DNA of 64,000 nucleotides from an uncultured Eubacteriales bacterium (GCA_900315265.1 OMYN01000005.1:1-64000); one strand, 5' to 3'. Positions 52,060 through 61,259 are shown, counted from the first letter of the stretch. Made by a program: numbers and translations. The notes: generated by a model from the letters alone, not told the origin.

Positions 52060-53496
52060 TCAGAACGAATCTGCGTCGCGTTTCGGCTCCCATATAAAGC
52101 CGTCGACCAGCGGACCGCTTTGATCGTGTTCCCAGCGGTGCTGGGAATTATCCTGGCGGACCTTTATTCTTTTCACAGTGAACAGGCCGTCAAATGCGTC
52201 CGGGTCAGGCTCAATAAAGCCGCCATTGCACATTGCCCGGTAACCGGGTTCCAGATCCATGTGTAAAAATTCTTTACCGACTCTGATAAAATCGTCGGGA
52301 GTCGGTTCCGGGATCTTCATCAGTTCATTGGAAAGGTCCAGCAGACATTTTTTCCCGCGGCTGAACCGTTTGATCTGAGCATCCAGGTTGGAAAGATACA
52401 GCATACCCCTGTGATACGGCAGTCTTTGCGCTCTCAGGTCCTGCCAGTAGATTTTTCCTAATTCGAGGTTGGATAGATTTATCAGAGGATTTTTATAATA
52501 GCTGCCGGCTTTTTCATTAATATCATCTGCGATCTCATCTAAGGTGGATAGATTATTTTCCAGGAGGATCATGGTCGAAAAATATTCGGCGCATCCCTCC
52601 CCGTACCAGGTGCCAAGGCCGGCCGGCTCATCTTTCATACACGGCCAGTTGTGGACCATTTCATGACTCATCAATGAACGCAGGTCTTTTTCCCGTATCA
52701 CCTGGCCGTCGCAGTAAGAATAGATATAGCTTCGATTATATGCCGTACCTCCCCCGCTGCCCGGAAAGCCGTTGTGGCGGGTCATGACCCGGTAAGGTCC
52801 TCCCTGATCATGAAAAGCCTTCTGCATGATCCGGAACATGGTTACGATCAGCCTGCCTGACTTTTCTCCATCAAAAGGCAGTTGATCGAACCAGTAAAAA
52901 CCAATATCCCCTTCTTCGTAACTGTGCATGCATCCGCATGCGTACAAAGCCTGCAGGACATGCCGGTCATCCGTTTCCGGCATTTCAAAATGATCGGCAG
53001 CCGAATAAGCATACAATCCTCTAGCACCTGCAGGAAGACCAGCCAGATCCCAATCCAGAATAAAATCGAATTTCAGCGTATCATTGGTGATATCCGGCAG
53101 TGAAAACAGGATGGTCTCTCCGCTTCCGCTTGCCCCGCCCTTTTCTGCGACAAAATCAAGATAAGGACTGGAACGGTATCCAGGCGGCTGCAGGCGCGGC
53201 AGGATCCGGTAGGACAGGGACAATGATCCCTCTGTATCCCGGCAGACGATCAATTCTTCGCGAGTCGAAAAGGAGCGGTCCTGCTGTGCATCGCAGGCAT
53301 CATAAGGAACGATGCCCCGGTCGTCAGTCAGCTTGGGACGGCCCTCGATGGGACAGAAGGGGATCTTTACGTATTCGGTGATCCGGGCAAAGGCGGCCTG
53401 GCCCTTTTGAACAGTACGGTCCGTCTGTATGCGGACGGACATGGCTGAAATAGTATCATTTTTCCATTCCGGGGTCAGTGTAACGTGTAGAAACAT
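52060..53496 (-). CDS. M61/M1-like zinc metallopeptidase (predicted, cytosolic)
   Basis: The 478-residue protein has no signal peptide. An N-terminal beta-rich region (about 1-165) precedes a gluzincin-like catalytic part with HEMVH at 278-282 and a downstream GEGCAEYF in which Glu300 fits the third zinc ligand. The gap of 17 residues is one shorter than the usual M1 spacing. This layout matches glycyl aminopeptidase (M61) relatives. It follows the nuclease-like gene by 44 bases on the same strand. Confidence 0.7.
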   Translation of the reverse strand: MFLHVTLTPEWKNDTISAMSVRIQTDRTVQKGQAAFARITEYVKIPFCPIEGRPKLTDDRGIVPYDACDAQQDRSFSTREELIVCRDTEGSLSLSYRILPRLQPPGYRSSPYLDFVAEKGGASGSGETILFSLPDITNDTLKFDFILDWDLAGLPAGARGLYAYSAADHFEMPETDDRHVLQALYACGCMHSYEEGDIGFYWFDQLPFDGEKSGRLIVTMFRIMQKAFHDQGGPYRVMTRHNGFPGSGGGTAYNRSYIYSYCDGQVIREKDLRSLMSHEMVHNWPCMKDEPAGLGTWYGEGCAEYFSTMILLENNLSTLDEIADDINEKAGSYYKNPLINLSNLELGKIYWQDLRAQRLPYHRGMLYLSNLDAQIKRFSRGKKCLLDLSNELMKIPEPTPDDFIRVGKEFLHMDLEPGYRAMCNGGFIEPDPDAFDGLFTVKRIKVRQDNSQHRWEHDQSGPLVDGFIWEPKRDADSF

Positions 53497-53540
53497 AAAG
53501 ACCTCCTTTTAGTTTTAACAAAGCGATTTAGAATAGAAAA

Positions 53541-54851
53541 TCATTCACCATTATCATTTGATTTGTCAGAAAATTCCTGCCCATTGGTGCTTTGTTTAAG
53601 CATGGTGTCCGCATTCTCCTTCGTTGCTTCCAGATCATATGGCCACTCGATCAGCCTTACCCCATTTACGACGCAAAGATCGTGTTTTTGCTGGTCCAGC
53701 TGGCGGCGGTGATCCAGGGCTTCCTGTCCGCCGAAAAAATCTACCGCGGCCGAATGCTGCAGCCCCTGATATTCGATCCCGGTATTTAGCGATGGGATAT
53801 ACATATCCAGGCTCTGCCGGCCCAGCCACGAAGGCCGGTACTGGTACAGAGTATCGGGATACATGTCTTTCAGCAGTTTAAAAAGTTCAACTTCATGCGT
53901 CCATTTTGGGTTGATTTTTCCTTCTGCTGTTAATCTTGTCCTTATCTTCGTTCTTTCCAGGCGCCAGTCGGACCGAAAGCCATCCTTTTCTTCATAAGTC
54001 GAAATGTCCGAGTACCACCACTGAAAGAGCGGCATAATTTTCTGGTTGAGGTTGCGGAAAAAGTCTAGTTCATCGCTGAAATATCCCTTTTCCAGAATGT
54101 GGCCGATATTGCGGCGCACATATACGGTTTTAGCGGGATTATGGTAAAATTCGGGATTCCCCTGATATTTGGCCAGCCTGTCCGGAAGATAGGGCGAGCG
54201 CAGTACGACATTATTATATTGAAGATGACTTAGATACCAGGGCAAAGGATAATCGTAAAGAAGGAAGGTGCCGGGAGTTTCGGACAAACCGCCGCTGTAG
54301 ACTAAATGAAAAGCCAGCAGAACAGTATCCATGTCTCTTTTATCAAAAACAGCCATATAATGGAGAGTTTCCTGATCGGGAAAGAGGTTCCGGACAGGAG
54401 TTACATTATCTGCTTTTTTCAATACCTCTTTTAAGACCAGGAAGGATGGACGGACCGGATCCGTGACCGGAAACATGAAATAGGCTTTATGGTCATAATC
54501 CAAATGAGCAAACTGGCTCATAAAACTGTCAACATAGGAATTAGGCCTCAAAGGGCCTGCTTTTTCGATCGATTCTTTAGCGGCCCAGCGATAAGGAAGA
54601 TCCGACCAGGACAGTTGTACCAGAAATTTTTCAAGTCCTTTTTCCTTGTATTCCTTCTGCAGTTCTTCAGAATCGAAATCATCCTGATAGGACGCATGAT
54701 CTGCCAGCAGCTGGTCCAAAGACGTGAACAGGGTCCTTTCGCGGTACTTGGGATATCGATTATATAAAAACTCCAGCCGATCGAAATCAGCCGGGATCAG
54801 TGGATCCGGCTGATGATGGGCCTCAGGATAAGATACATGATCTATGTTCAA
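53541..54851 (-). CDS. Uncharacterised protein with a C-terminal Vsr-like PD-(D/E)XK nuclease domain
   Basis: The 436-residue protein has an unassigned N-terminal part (1 to about 310) rich in Tyr and Asp. The C-terminal part (about 315-408) has the pattern of Vsr-like nucleases: a helix with WTHEVELFKLL, a strand with LDMYIPS (Asp349), then GIEYQGLQH (Glu360, His366), FFGGQEALDHR and DQQKHDLC with Lys389, closing with VRLIEWPY. No restriction or phage genes are adjacent. The start codon lacks a clear Shine-Dalgarno. The function is unknown. Confidence 0.7.
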   Translation of the reverse strand: MNIDHVSYPEAHHQPDPLIPADFDRLEFLYNRYPKYRERTLFTSLDQLLADHASYQDDFDSEELQKEYKEKGLEKFLVQLSWSDLPYRWAAKESIEKAGPLRPNSYVDSFMSQFAHLDYDHKAYFMFPVTDPVRPSFLVLKEVLKKADNVTPVRNLFPDQETLHYMAVFDKRDMDTVLLAFHLVYSGGLSETPGTFLLYDYPLPWYLSHLQYNNVVLRSPYLPDRLAKYQGNPEFYHNPAKTVYVRRNIGHILEKGYFSDELDFFRNLNQKIMPLFQWWYSDISTYEEKDGFRSDWRLERTKIRTRLTAEGKINPKWTHEVELFKLLKDMYPDTLYQYRPSWLGRQSLDMYIPSLNTGIEYQGLQHSAAVDFFGGQEALDHRRQLDQQKHDLCVVNGVRLIEWPYDLEATKENADTMLKQSTNGQEFSDKSNDNGE

Positions 54852-54889
54852 AATTAGCGGCCGCTTTCTTCATAAAAGATTGTTATCTA

Positions 54890-54925
54890 TAACATCAGAT
54901 CTTGATGTAACATCAAATCTTGATG
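54890..54925. repeat. Tandem 18-base palindromic repeat across the MATE stop codon
   Basis: Two copies of TAACATCARATCTTGATG lie head to tail (54890-54907, 54908-54925), differing at one base. Each unit is itself nearly palindromic. The inner copy encodes the last residues and stop codon of the MATE protein. Confidence 0.85.
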
Positions 54926-56271
54926 TTTACCCATTTGCCCTGACGGAAGCGGATGCTGAGCAGAATGAAACGGGAGAACTGATCGGAAAAGACACCGATC
55001 CAGATACCGACCAGACCGAGATGGAAAACAGACACCAGCAGGATAGTTACCAGGGTACGGATGATAGCTACGGAAATCAGTGAAACAAAAAGGCAGTATT
55101 TAACGTCTCCGGCACCTCTTAAGCAGCCTGCATAAATGATCTGCGAGACCTGGAAAAGAACGATGACGATGATGAAACGTGAAATCAGGACACCCATCTC
55201 AATGACATCTTCTGCCTTAAAGAACAGTCCGAAGATCTGCCTTCCGAAGAAAAACAGGACGATGGCCAGGATAACGGATATAATAAAGCCCATCCTCTGG
55301 CACAGGCTGCCGTATTTTTTAGCTTTATCAGGCCTTTCCTCACCAAGTGAACGGCCGATCAGGGCTACCGCGGCTACCTGCATGCCATCGCCGAACGAGA
55401 AGCCAAGGCCCAGTATATTCATGCCGACCTGATGGGCTGCAAAAGGATCCGTCCCCAATTTTGCCGCCAGATAAGCAGTCGAAATGAAACCGATACGCAT
55501 GGCGAAATTCTCGATCAGTAAATTGATGCCCAGCTGCCAGATAGACTTTATGGCTGCAGCCGTCGGCTTGATATGATGTTTGGCCATGTACTTGAACTGT
55601 ACGTAACTTTTCTTTTTGAACAGCGACTGGATCGACATGACACAGGCAACGACCGTACCCAGGACGGTAGCGATGGCGGCACCGTAAATCCCCAGTTTTG
55701 GAAATCCAAAATTGCCTCCGATCAGCAGATAATTGAAACAGATATTAACTAAAGAAGAAACAATGTTGGTGGTCATGGCGATCCTGGTATTGCCGGCTCC
55801 CCGCTGGGCGGCGTTTATGACCATGCACAGCACGTTGAAGATCATACCGCCCTGGATGACACGGAAATAGGTGACAGCCGGATCATGAGTGTCTTCATTG
55901 GATCCGCAAAGACGGATGATCGGATCGGCCAAAACGACGGAAAGGATGGAAAGGAAGACACATAACACGATAGAAAGGACCAAAGCTGTTAATAGAACTT
56001 CATTAGCGCCGTCCTGGTTCTGCTGCCCCTTGCGCCGGGCTACCAGTGCCGACACAGCCACGTTGATGGAAAAGAAAACAGCCAGGGTGATGAATTTCGG
56101 CTGTGTCGTCAGACCTACGGCTGCAACGGAAGCCGTACCCATCGACGATACCATCATGGTATCGATCATACCCGCCAGGGATATAAAAAATGACTCCAGT
56201 ACGGCAGGCCAGGCGATACGGATCGTTTCTTTGATCATTGCCTTCTGGTCCAACTGCTGCGTGATTTCCAT
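54913..56271 (-). CDS. MATE-family multidrug/Na+ antiporter
   Basis: MATE proteins export drugs and cationic compounds in exchange for Na+ or H+. The 452-residue protein has twelve predicted helices in two similar halves, with motifs PAVLESFFISLAGMIDTMMV, GGMIFNVLCMVINAAQRGAGNTRIAM and AAHQVGMNILGLGFSFGDGM. The ATG at 56271 is chosen for its TAGGAGG site; the upstream in-frame ATG lacks one. It is divergent from the Lsa-like gene, and both could take part in drug tolerance. Confidence 0.93.
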   Translation of the reverse strand: MEITQQLDQKAMIKETIRIAWPAVLESFFISLAGMIDTMMVSSMGTASVAAVGLTTQPKFITLAVFFSINVAVSALVARRKGQQNQDGANEVLLTALVLSIVLCVFLSILSVVLADPIIRLCGSNEDTHDPAVTYFRVIQGGMIFNVLCMVINAAQRGAGNTRIAMTTNIVSSLVNICFNYLLIGGNFGFPKLGIYGAAIATVLGTVVACVMSIQSLFKKKSYVQFKYMAKHHIKPTAAAIKSIWQLGINLLIENFAMRIGFISTAYLAAKLGTDPFAAHQVGMNILGLGFSFGDGMQVAAVALIGRSLGEERPDKAKKYGSLCQRMGFIISVILAIVLFFFGRQIFGLFFKAEDVIEMGVLISRFIIVIVLFQVSQIIYAGCLRGAGDVKYCLFVSLISVAIIRTLVTILLVSVFHLGLVGIWIGVFSDQFSRFILLSIRFRQGKWVNIKI

Positions 56272-56524
56272 ACCAGGCCCTCCTATTTCGGTATCCAAGG
56301 ATTATGAAATAAAATATAACTTTTTAAAGAATGATTAAAATAATTCTATCATATTTGCTGCCTTTTGAGGAGACCTATTTACCTGTTTATTAAATAACAG
56401 CCGATGGAAGCCGCCTTTGCGTCTGACGGATCTTTTGTCCTTCTCTCCTTGGAATTGCATTTGACCGGTCACTATGGTATTTTATCTACACATTCATGCG
56501 TAAAAAATGGGAGGTGATTTAAAG

Positions 56525-58066
56525 ATGGCACAGATCCGTGTCAATGATCTGAGTTTTACCTATGAAGGCAGTTCGGATCCGGTGCTGTCTCATGTTACCT
56601 TTCAAATAGATACCAATTGGAAGTTAGGACTGATCGGCCGCAACGGAAAGGGAAAAACAACACTGCTGCAGCTGATGATGGGAACTTATGACTATCAGGG
56701 GTCGATCTACTCTCCGGTCGCCTTTGATTATTTCCCCTATTCTGTATCTGATAATGACGGTTCCAGGACGGCCTCGGAACTTATGGAACAATGGAAACCT
56801 TCTGTCCAGTTATGGCAGGTCCTGATCCAGCTGGACCAGATCCATATGGATGCTGAATGCTTGTTCCGTCCTTTTTCTACTTTGAGTTTCGGAGAGCGCA
56901 CTAAAGTCATGCTGGCGGTTTTATTTGCCGGGGAAAATGAGTTCCTGCTGATCGATGAGCCTACCAATCACCTGGATGAAAAGGCTCGTCAGGTCGTTAA
57001 AGATTATTTGTCTTCCAAAAAAGGATTCATTCTGGTTTCGCATGACCGTGATCTTTTGGATGCCGTCTGCGACCATATCCTGGCTTTTAATAAAAGCACC
57101 ATTGAAGTGCAGTCCGGTAATTTTACTTCCTGGTGGGCCAATAAGGAACGAAGCGATACTTTCGCTCAGTCTGAAAATGAAAAGCACCTGAAGGAAATCA
57201 GTAAGCTGAAGACAGCGGCAGACCGGAGCAGCCAGTGGGCCGCTAAAAACGAAAGTACCAAGATCGGTTTTGATCCCATCAAAGAACAGCGCGGTATGGG
57301 GACCAGACCCTATATCGGTTCAAAAACAAAGAAGATGCAGTCTCGGGTCAAAGCGGTCGAAAAAAGGATCAACAGGGAAATCGAAGGAAAGAAGGACCTG
57401 CTGCAGGACATCGAACGGGTCGATGATCTGAAGATCCCACAGTTGTCTTTCTACAAAGACTTAATGATCAATGTCTACGATCTTTCCCTCCGGTACCAGG
57501 ATGCGGAAAAACCTCTTTTTGAAGGCCTTCGTTTCCAGGTGACAAAGGGTCGGCGGGTACTTTTGAAAGGGCCGAACGGATGCGGAAAATCCAGTATCCT
57601 TAAAGCGATCCTGCAAAAATCAGATCTTCCCGACAAAAGCGAACGGGCACGCCTTCCTGGGAACCTGATCGTTGAAGGAACTTTACAGGTGACTTCCGGG
57701 CTGATCATATCCTATGCAAGCCAGGATACGTCTTTTCTGAAAGGCACGGTCCAGGATTTCTGCCTCGAGAGGCAGCTCGATCTAAGTTTATTTCTATCGG
57801 TTCTCAGGATACTTGATTTCAGCCGTGAACAGTTTGTCAAGGATCTTTCCGACCTCTCCGAAGGCCAGAAAAAGAAAATACTGCTTGCCGCGAGTCTGAT
57901 CACTCCCGCCCACTTATATGTCTGGGACGAGCCATTAAATTATATCGATGTCTTTTCAAGGATGCAGATCGAAAAGCTGATCCTGACCTATCAGCCGACC
58001 ATGCTTCTGGTCGAACACGATGTTCGTTTTGCTCAGACGGTGGCAACCCAGATCGTAGAGCTGTAA
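56525..58066 (+). CDS. Lsa-type ABC-F protein (possible ribosomal protection factor)
   Basis: The 513-residue protein has two ATP cassettes: GRNGKGKT (38-45), LSFGERTKV and FLLIDEPTNHLDEKAR in the first, then GPNGCGKSS, LSEGQKKKI and LYVWDEPLNYIDVFSRMQIE in the second, ending near the switch region LLVEHD. That second-cassette wording is typical of Lsa and Vga proteins, which protect ribosomes from lincosamides, streptogramin A and pleuromutilins. The linker carries the charged segment that reaches the ribosome. The ATG at 56525 follows GGGAGGTGA. Resistance is not shown by sequence alone. Confidence 0.85.
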   Translation: MAQIRVNDLSFTYEGSSDPVLSHVTFQIDTNWKLGLIGRNGKGKTTLLQLMMGTYDYQGSIYSPVAFDYFPYSVSDNDGSRTASELMEQWKPSVQLWQVLIQLDQIHMDAECLFRPFSTLSFGERTKVMLAVLFAGENEFLLIDEPTNHLDEKARQVVKDYLSSKKGFILVSHDRDLLDAVCDHILAFNKSTIEVQSGNFTSWWANKERSDTFAQSENEKHLKEISKLKTAADRSSQWAAKNESTKIGFDPIKEQRGMGTRPYIGSKTKKMQSRVKAVEKRINREIEGKKDLLQDIERVDDLKIPQLSFYKDLMINVYDLSLRYQDAEKPLFEGLRFQVTKGRRVLLKGPNGCGKSSILKAILQKSDLPDKSERARLPGNLIVEGTLQVTSGLIISYASQDTSFLKGTVQDFCLERQLDLSLFLSVLRILDFSREQFVKDLSDLSEGQKKKILLAASLITPAHLYVWDEPLNYIDVFSRMQIEKLILTYQPTMLLVEHDVRFAQTVATQIVEL

Positions 58067-58107
58067 AGGTTTATTTACGGTAATTTCGGAAAGGAAGGTT
58101 GACTATC

Positions 58108-58560
58108 ATGGAATGGGTTCAGCATTTGATGAGCAATAAGATCTTCTGGGCAAGCGCATGCGGTTGGCTGACCGCCCAGGTCTTAAAAACCATTATTTAC
58201 GCGATATCCAATAAGGGCAAGATCAATTGGAGCCGTCTGGTCGGCGACGGAGGTATGCCCAGCGGTCATTCGGCAACGGTTTCCGCTCTTGCGGTCGAGT
58301 GCGCCATGACCCAGGGACTGGCTTCTCCTGCTTTTGCGATCGCTTTCTTTCTTGCCATCATCGTCATGCATGATGCCATGGGAGTAAGGCTGGAAACAGG
58401 AAAACAATCCAAGGCTTTGAACGATCTGATGAGCATCGTATACAATAAAGACTTATCCAGTAATGAAAGACTCAAAGAATTCGTCGGGCATACACCTATC
58501 CAGGTAGCGGCCGGTTCTTTACTGGGGATCGCCATAGCCCTCTTATTCTACTTTATCTAA
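58108..58560 (+). CDS. Divergent PAP2 family membrane protein (YuiD-like, DUF212)
   Basis: The 150-residue protein has four predicted helices and the conserved GGMPSGHSATVSAL and DAMGVRLETGKQSKALN motifs. It is related to the PAP2 phosphatase fold but lacks the complete acid phosphatase signature, and its role in Firmicutes is not settled. It starts 41 bases after the Lsa-like gene, and its tail overlaps the convergent P1 peptidase gene by 18 bases. Confidence 0.88.
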   Translation: MEWVQHLMSNKIFWASACGWLTAQVLKTIIYAISNKGKINWSRLVGDGGMPSGHSATVSALAVECAMTQGLASPAFAIAFFLAIIVMHDAMGVRLETGKQSKALNDLMSIVYNKDLSSNERLKEFVGHTPIQVAAGSLLGIAIALLFYFI

Positions 58561-59574
58561 CAGATCACGCAGACTCAGGCAGGGGCTTCCATCTAATTTA
58601 GCGCAGGAGACAGCGTTGAGCATGCTGTTATAGACAGCTTCCTGGCACATGTCCGTAACAGCCAGAAAGGCCCTTTCCAGCATGGCATCCGGATAAACAG
58701 TCATGGTCATTTCTTCTTTATTTCGATTCAAGCGGTTGGCTGTGCTGAATCCGATGACGACTTCCCCGCTGCCGTTACCGGTATATGACCCTGTCCGGGC
58801 AAGGCCGTTGGGTACTCTTCTGACCACTCTTTTGAGCTGCCTGGCGCTTAAAGGACAGTCTGTCGCAACAATCATCATGATCGAGCCTCTGTCATCGGCA
58901 GAGGCTTTTTTAATACTCTTTTCCAACCCGGGTCCGATGAGGCGGTCACCGAAACGGAAATTGCGGGTACGGCCGAAGTTGGACTGGACCAGGATTCCGA
59001 AGGTGTAGGTTCTACCGCCAATGGAAACCAGCCTGGAAGCGCTGCCGATACCGCCCTTTAAGCCGTAGCAGATCGTTCCGCGTCCCGCTCCGACGGATCC
59101 TTCTTCAAATTGGACAGAAGCTGCTTTGAAAGCTTCCTCCAGCTCCATGAGACCCAGGACCCTGTTTCCGATCCGGTTGATCTGAGAGTCATTGCACTCC
59201 CCCACCACTGGGTTTACGGTAGTGACCTCAATGCCTTTGGAGGCCTCTTCCTTCAGCACATGTTCGATCAGAGCGTCACAGATCTTACCCACATTTAACG
59301 TATTTGTCAGAACGATCGGTGTTTCCAGACTGCCCAGCTCATCGATCTGCATCAGTCCTGTAGTTTTTCCGAAGCCGTTTTGGACATGGCAGGCTGCGAT
59401 CAACGGCTCCTGATAGACATCGCCGGGAGGGATGATGACGGTCAGACCCGTATGGGCCGTATCATGGTCGATTGTTGTATGACCGACACGTATACCGGCA
59501 ACATCCGTGATCTGGTCAAATTTTCCCGCAGGAAGATCGCTCTGATAACCGAACTGACTGGCTTTAACGTTCAT
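58543..59574 (-). CDS. P1 family N-terminal nucleophile peptidase (DmpA-like)
   Basis: DmpA-type enzymes are aminopeptidases and D-amino acid amidases that cut themselves into two chains. The 343-residue protein has GIRVGHTTI, NPVVGECNDSQINRIG, the self-cleavage Gly230-Ser231 in DDRGSIMMIVATD, and the following LSARQLKRVVRRVPNGLARTGS segment. Ser231 is the predicted nucleophile after cleavage. It follows azlD by 11 bases. A role in processing imported peptides is likely. Confidence 0.9.
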   Translation of the reverse strand: MNVKASQFGYQSDLPAGKFDQITDVAGIRVGHTTIDHDTAHTGLTVIIPPGDVYQEPLIAACHVQNGFGKTTGLMQIDELGSLETPIVLTNTLNVGKICDALIEHVLKEEASKGIEVTTVNPVVGECNDSQINRIGNRVLGLMELEEAFKAASVQFEEGSVGAGRGTICYGLKGGIGSASRLVSIGGRTYTFGILVQSNFGRTRNFRFGDRLIGPGLEKSIKKASADDRGSIMMIVATDCPLSARQLKRVVRRVPNGLARTGSYTGNGSGEVVIGFSTANRLNRNKEEMTMTVYPDAMLERAFLAVTDMCQEAVYNSMLNAVSCAKLDGSPCLSLRDLLDKVE

Positions 59575-59585
59575 GACAGCCTCCT

Positions 59586-59909
59586 TTACAAGGCACGGAT
59601 CAGGATCATATAGGCAGCTGTCCCGGCGGCGATGCTTATAAATGTGTTATGCTTCCATTCATAAGAAAGGGCCGTGATAAAAGCTGCAATGATACCGAAC
59701 AGACCGGAATGCCCAAAATCACTTTGAATATTTTTCAAACAATATACGATCAATACGCCCATTATAGCAGACGGCAGTATTTTCCCCAAGCGGTCCAGCC
59801 ATATAGGCATAGTCCTGCGGCCGTTGAAAAACAGGAAAACGGCCGAGCGCAGAAAATAGGTTATCAGAGCGGAAATCAATATGGCAGTAAAAATATAACC
59901 GGTCTGCAT
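59586..59909 (-). CDS. azlD: AzlD family branched-chain amino acid transport protein
   Basis: The 107-residue protein has four predicted helices with ALITYFLRSAVFLFFNGRR and LGKILPSAIMGVLIVYCLK. AzlD pairs with the larger AzlC to export branched-chain amino acids. Its start abuts the azlC stop codon. Confidence 0.9.
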   Translation of the reverse strand: MQTGYIFTAILISALITYFLRSAVFLFFNGRRTMPIWLDRLGKILPSAIMGVLIVYCLKNIQSDFGHSGLFGIIAAFITALSYEWKHNTFISIAAGTAAYMILIRAL

Positions 59910-60617
59910 TCAGGAGTCCTTTCCTTGCGGGAGTCCTGTCCCGGATCGTTTCGTGAACTGATCGTATATAATGAGGAAAGCAGAAACGATCAGTAAAGAC
60001 GGAAGCATGAATTTATCAGGACCGAAAATAAAGAGGCAGACCAGGCCGCAGACAAGGCCTGCAACAGCCGAGACATGCACATCAGATTTTTCCCACTGAT
60101 CAATAAAAATAGTGATGAACAGGGCTGTCATGCAGAAGTCGATCCCTTCCGCAGAAAAAGGAAGAAGACTTCCGGCTACTCCTCCCAAAACAGCTCCCGC
60201 GCACCAGTAAAACTGGCACATAAGAGCCATATACAACATGACCTGTCGCTTTTGGCTGCCCGTAAGATCCAAGGTGTGGAAAACAGCGTAGGTCTCATCG
60301 GTCAGACTGTGTATCATATAAGGTTTGGCCTTGCCTATTTTATTGAAATCATCAACAAAACTGATGCTGTAGAAAAGCTGGCGGCTGTTCATAAATAAAG
60401 CCGTCAGCGCGATCGTTATCAGGGAAGTTCCGGCTGCCATCATTGACGTCAGCACGTACTGGAAGGCACCGGTGTAGACGACCAAACTGATCAGCAGGGA
60501 ATAATACCATCCGAATCCCGCTTTTTGCATAAGGATGCCGTATGCTGCTCCCAGGAATACATAGCTGAAAAGGATGGGGATGGATTTTTTAAATGCGATA
60601 CCGATACTTTGTTTCAT
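59910..60617 (-). CDS. azlC: AzlC family branched-chain amino acid exporter subunit
   Basis: The 235-residue protein has about seven helices and the AzlC motifs GAAYGILMQKAGFGWY, YTGAFQYVLTSMMAAGTS, FMNSRQLFYSISF and a DETYAVF segment. Homologues export leucine analogues or valine. It begins nine bases after the AhpD-like gene, forming an operon with azlD and the P1 peptidase. Confidence 0.92.
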   Translation of the reverse strand: MKQSIGIAFKKSIPILFSYVFLGAAYGILMQKAGFGWYYSLLISLVVYTGAFQYVLTSMMAAGTSLITIALTALFMNSRQLFYSISFVDDFNKIGKAKPYMIHSLTDETYAVFHTLDLTGSQKRQVMLYMALMCQFYWCAGAVLGGVAGSLLPFSAEGIDFCMTALFITIFIDQWEKSDVHVSAVAGLVCGLVCLFIFGPDKFMLPSLLIVSAFLIIYDQFTKRSGTGLPQGKDS

Positions 60618-60626
60618 AGATCAGCC

Positions 60627-61172
60627 TTAAACATCGACCTTAAGGGCATCATTGACATAATTGTTGGCGACCATCATGGCTCCTTCCGCAACCAGGCATA
60701 CCATGATCTCCTCTGCCTTTTCCTCATCGACAGGCTCGCCGTTTTTCCCTCCGTTATCAAGAAAATCCTGTTATAAGGCGTTGAATTCCGCATCTGTGAT
60801 CGATTTGGGATCATGCCCCATTTTCTGAGCAAAATGCATGAGCAGGTCCTGGCGGTGCGTCATGGCAAAGTTGTTAGGATCGATGTGGTGCTGCTCTTTC
60901 AGAAGGCGGCTGAAATATGTCGTGCAGACAAGGCAGTCGTTGGTTACAGAAATGGCATATTCATACAGATCGGCATCCAGTTTCCCGATCAGCTGCTGCA
61001 GGTCATCGTCCAAGGCATATGATGACTCTTCGACCGCTAGAAATGCATGGAGATTATGCAGCAGCGTCTTTTTTTCGTTTGTCAGTTTTCTGCCCTTGGC
61101 TACATGCTCTTTTACGGCATTTTGTATCTCCTGAGGGGCTTTTTCCGGATCGATCATCGATATTCTTCCCAT
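60627..61172 (-). pseudogene. AhpD/carboxymuconolactone decarboxylase-like protein with an in-frame TAA
   Basis: The gene starts at 61172 and encodes 133 residues with a redox CLVC pair (Cys80, Cys83), then meets TAA at 60771-60773. The same frame reopens at once and runs 47 more codons (QDFLDNGGKNGEP to NYVNDALKVDV) before a second TAA at 60627. The tail looks coding, so the gene was probably about 181 residues long. The first part keeps the CxxC motif and could still fold; the loss of the C-terminal helix is likely to matter. Confidence 0.75.
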
Positions 61173-61198
61173 TTTGCTCTCCTTTATGCAAACAGATA

Positions 61199-61223
61199 AA
61201 TACCCATTTATTCCATGGGTATT
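61199..61223. promoter_or_regulatory. Operator-like palindrome at the AhpD-like promoter
   Basis: AATACCCAT and ATGGGTATT form a perfect 9-base inverted repeat separated by seven bases. It lies directly after the -10 box of the minus-strand promoter, around the expected start of transcription, where a repressor could bind. Confidence 0.6.
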
Positions 61224-61228
61224 ACCGT

Positions 61229-61256
61229 ATTATAAAGGATTTTTTTCGTAAGTCAA
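61229..61256 (-). promoter_or_regulatory. Predicted promoter for the AhpD-azlCD-P1 peptidase operon
   Basis: On the minus strand TTGACT (61251-61256) and consensus TATAAT (61229-61234) are 16 bases apart. Confidence 0.72.
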
Positions 61257-61259
61257 GAC

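Noticed and set aside
60771-60773. Recoding of the internal stop in the AhpD-like gene as selenocysteine
   Set aside because: The codon is TAA, not TGA, and no SECIS-like stem was seen.
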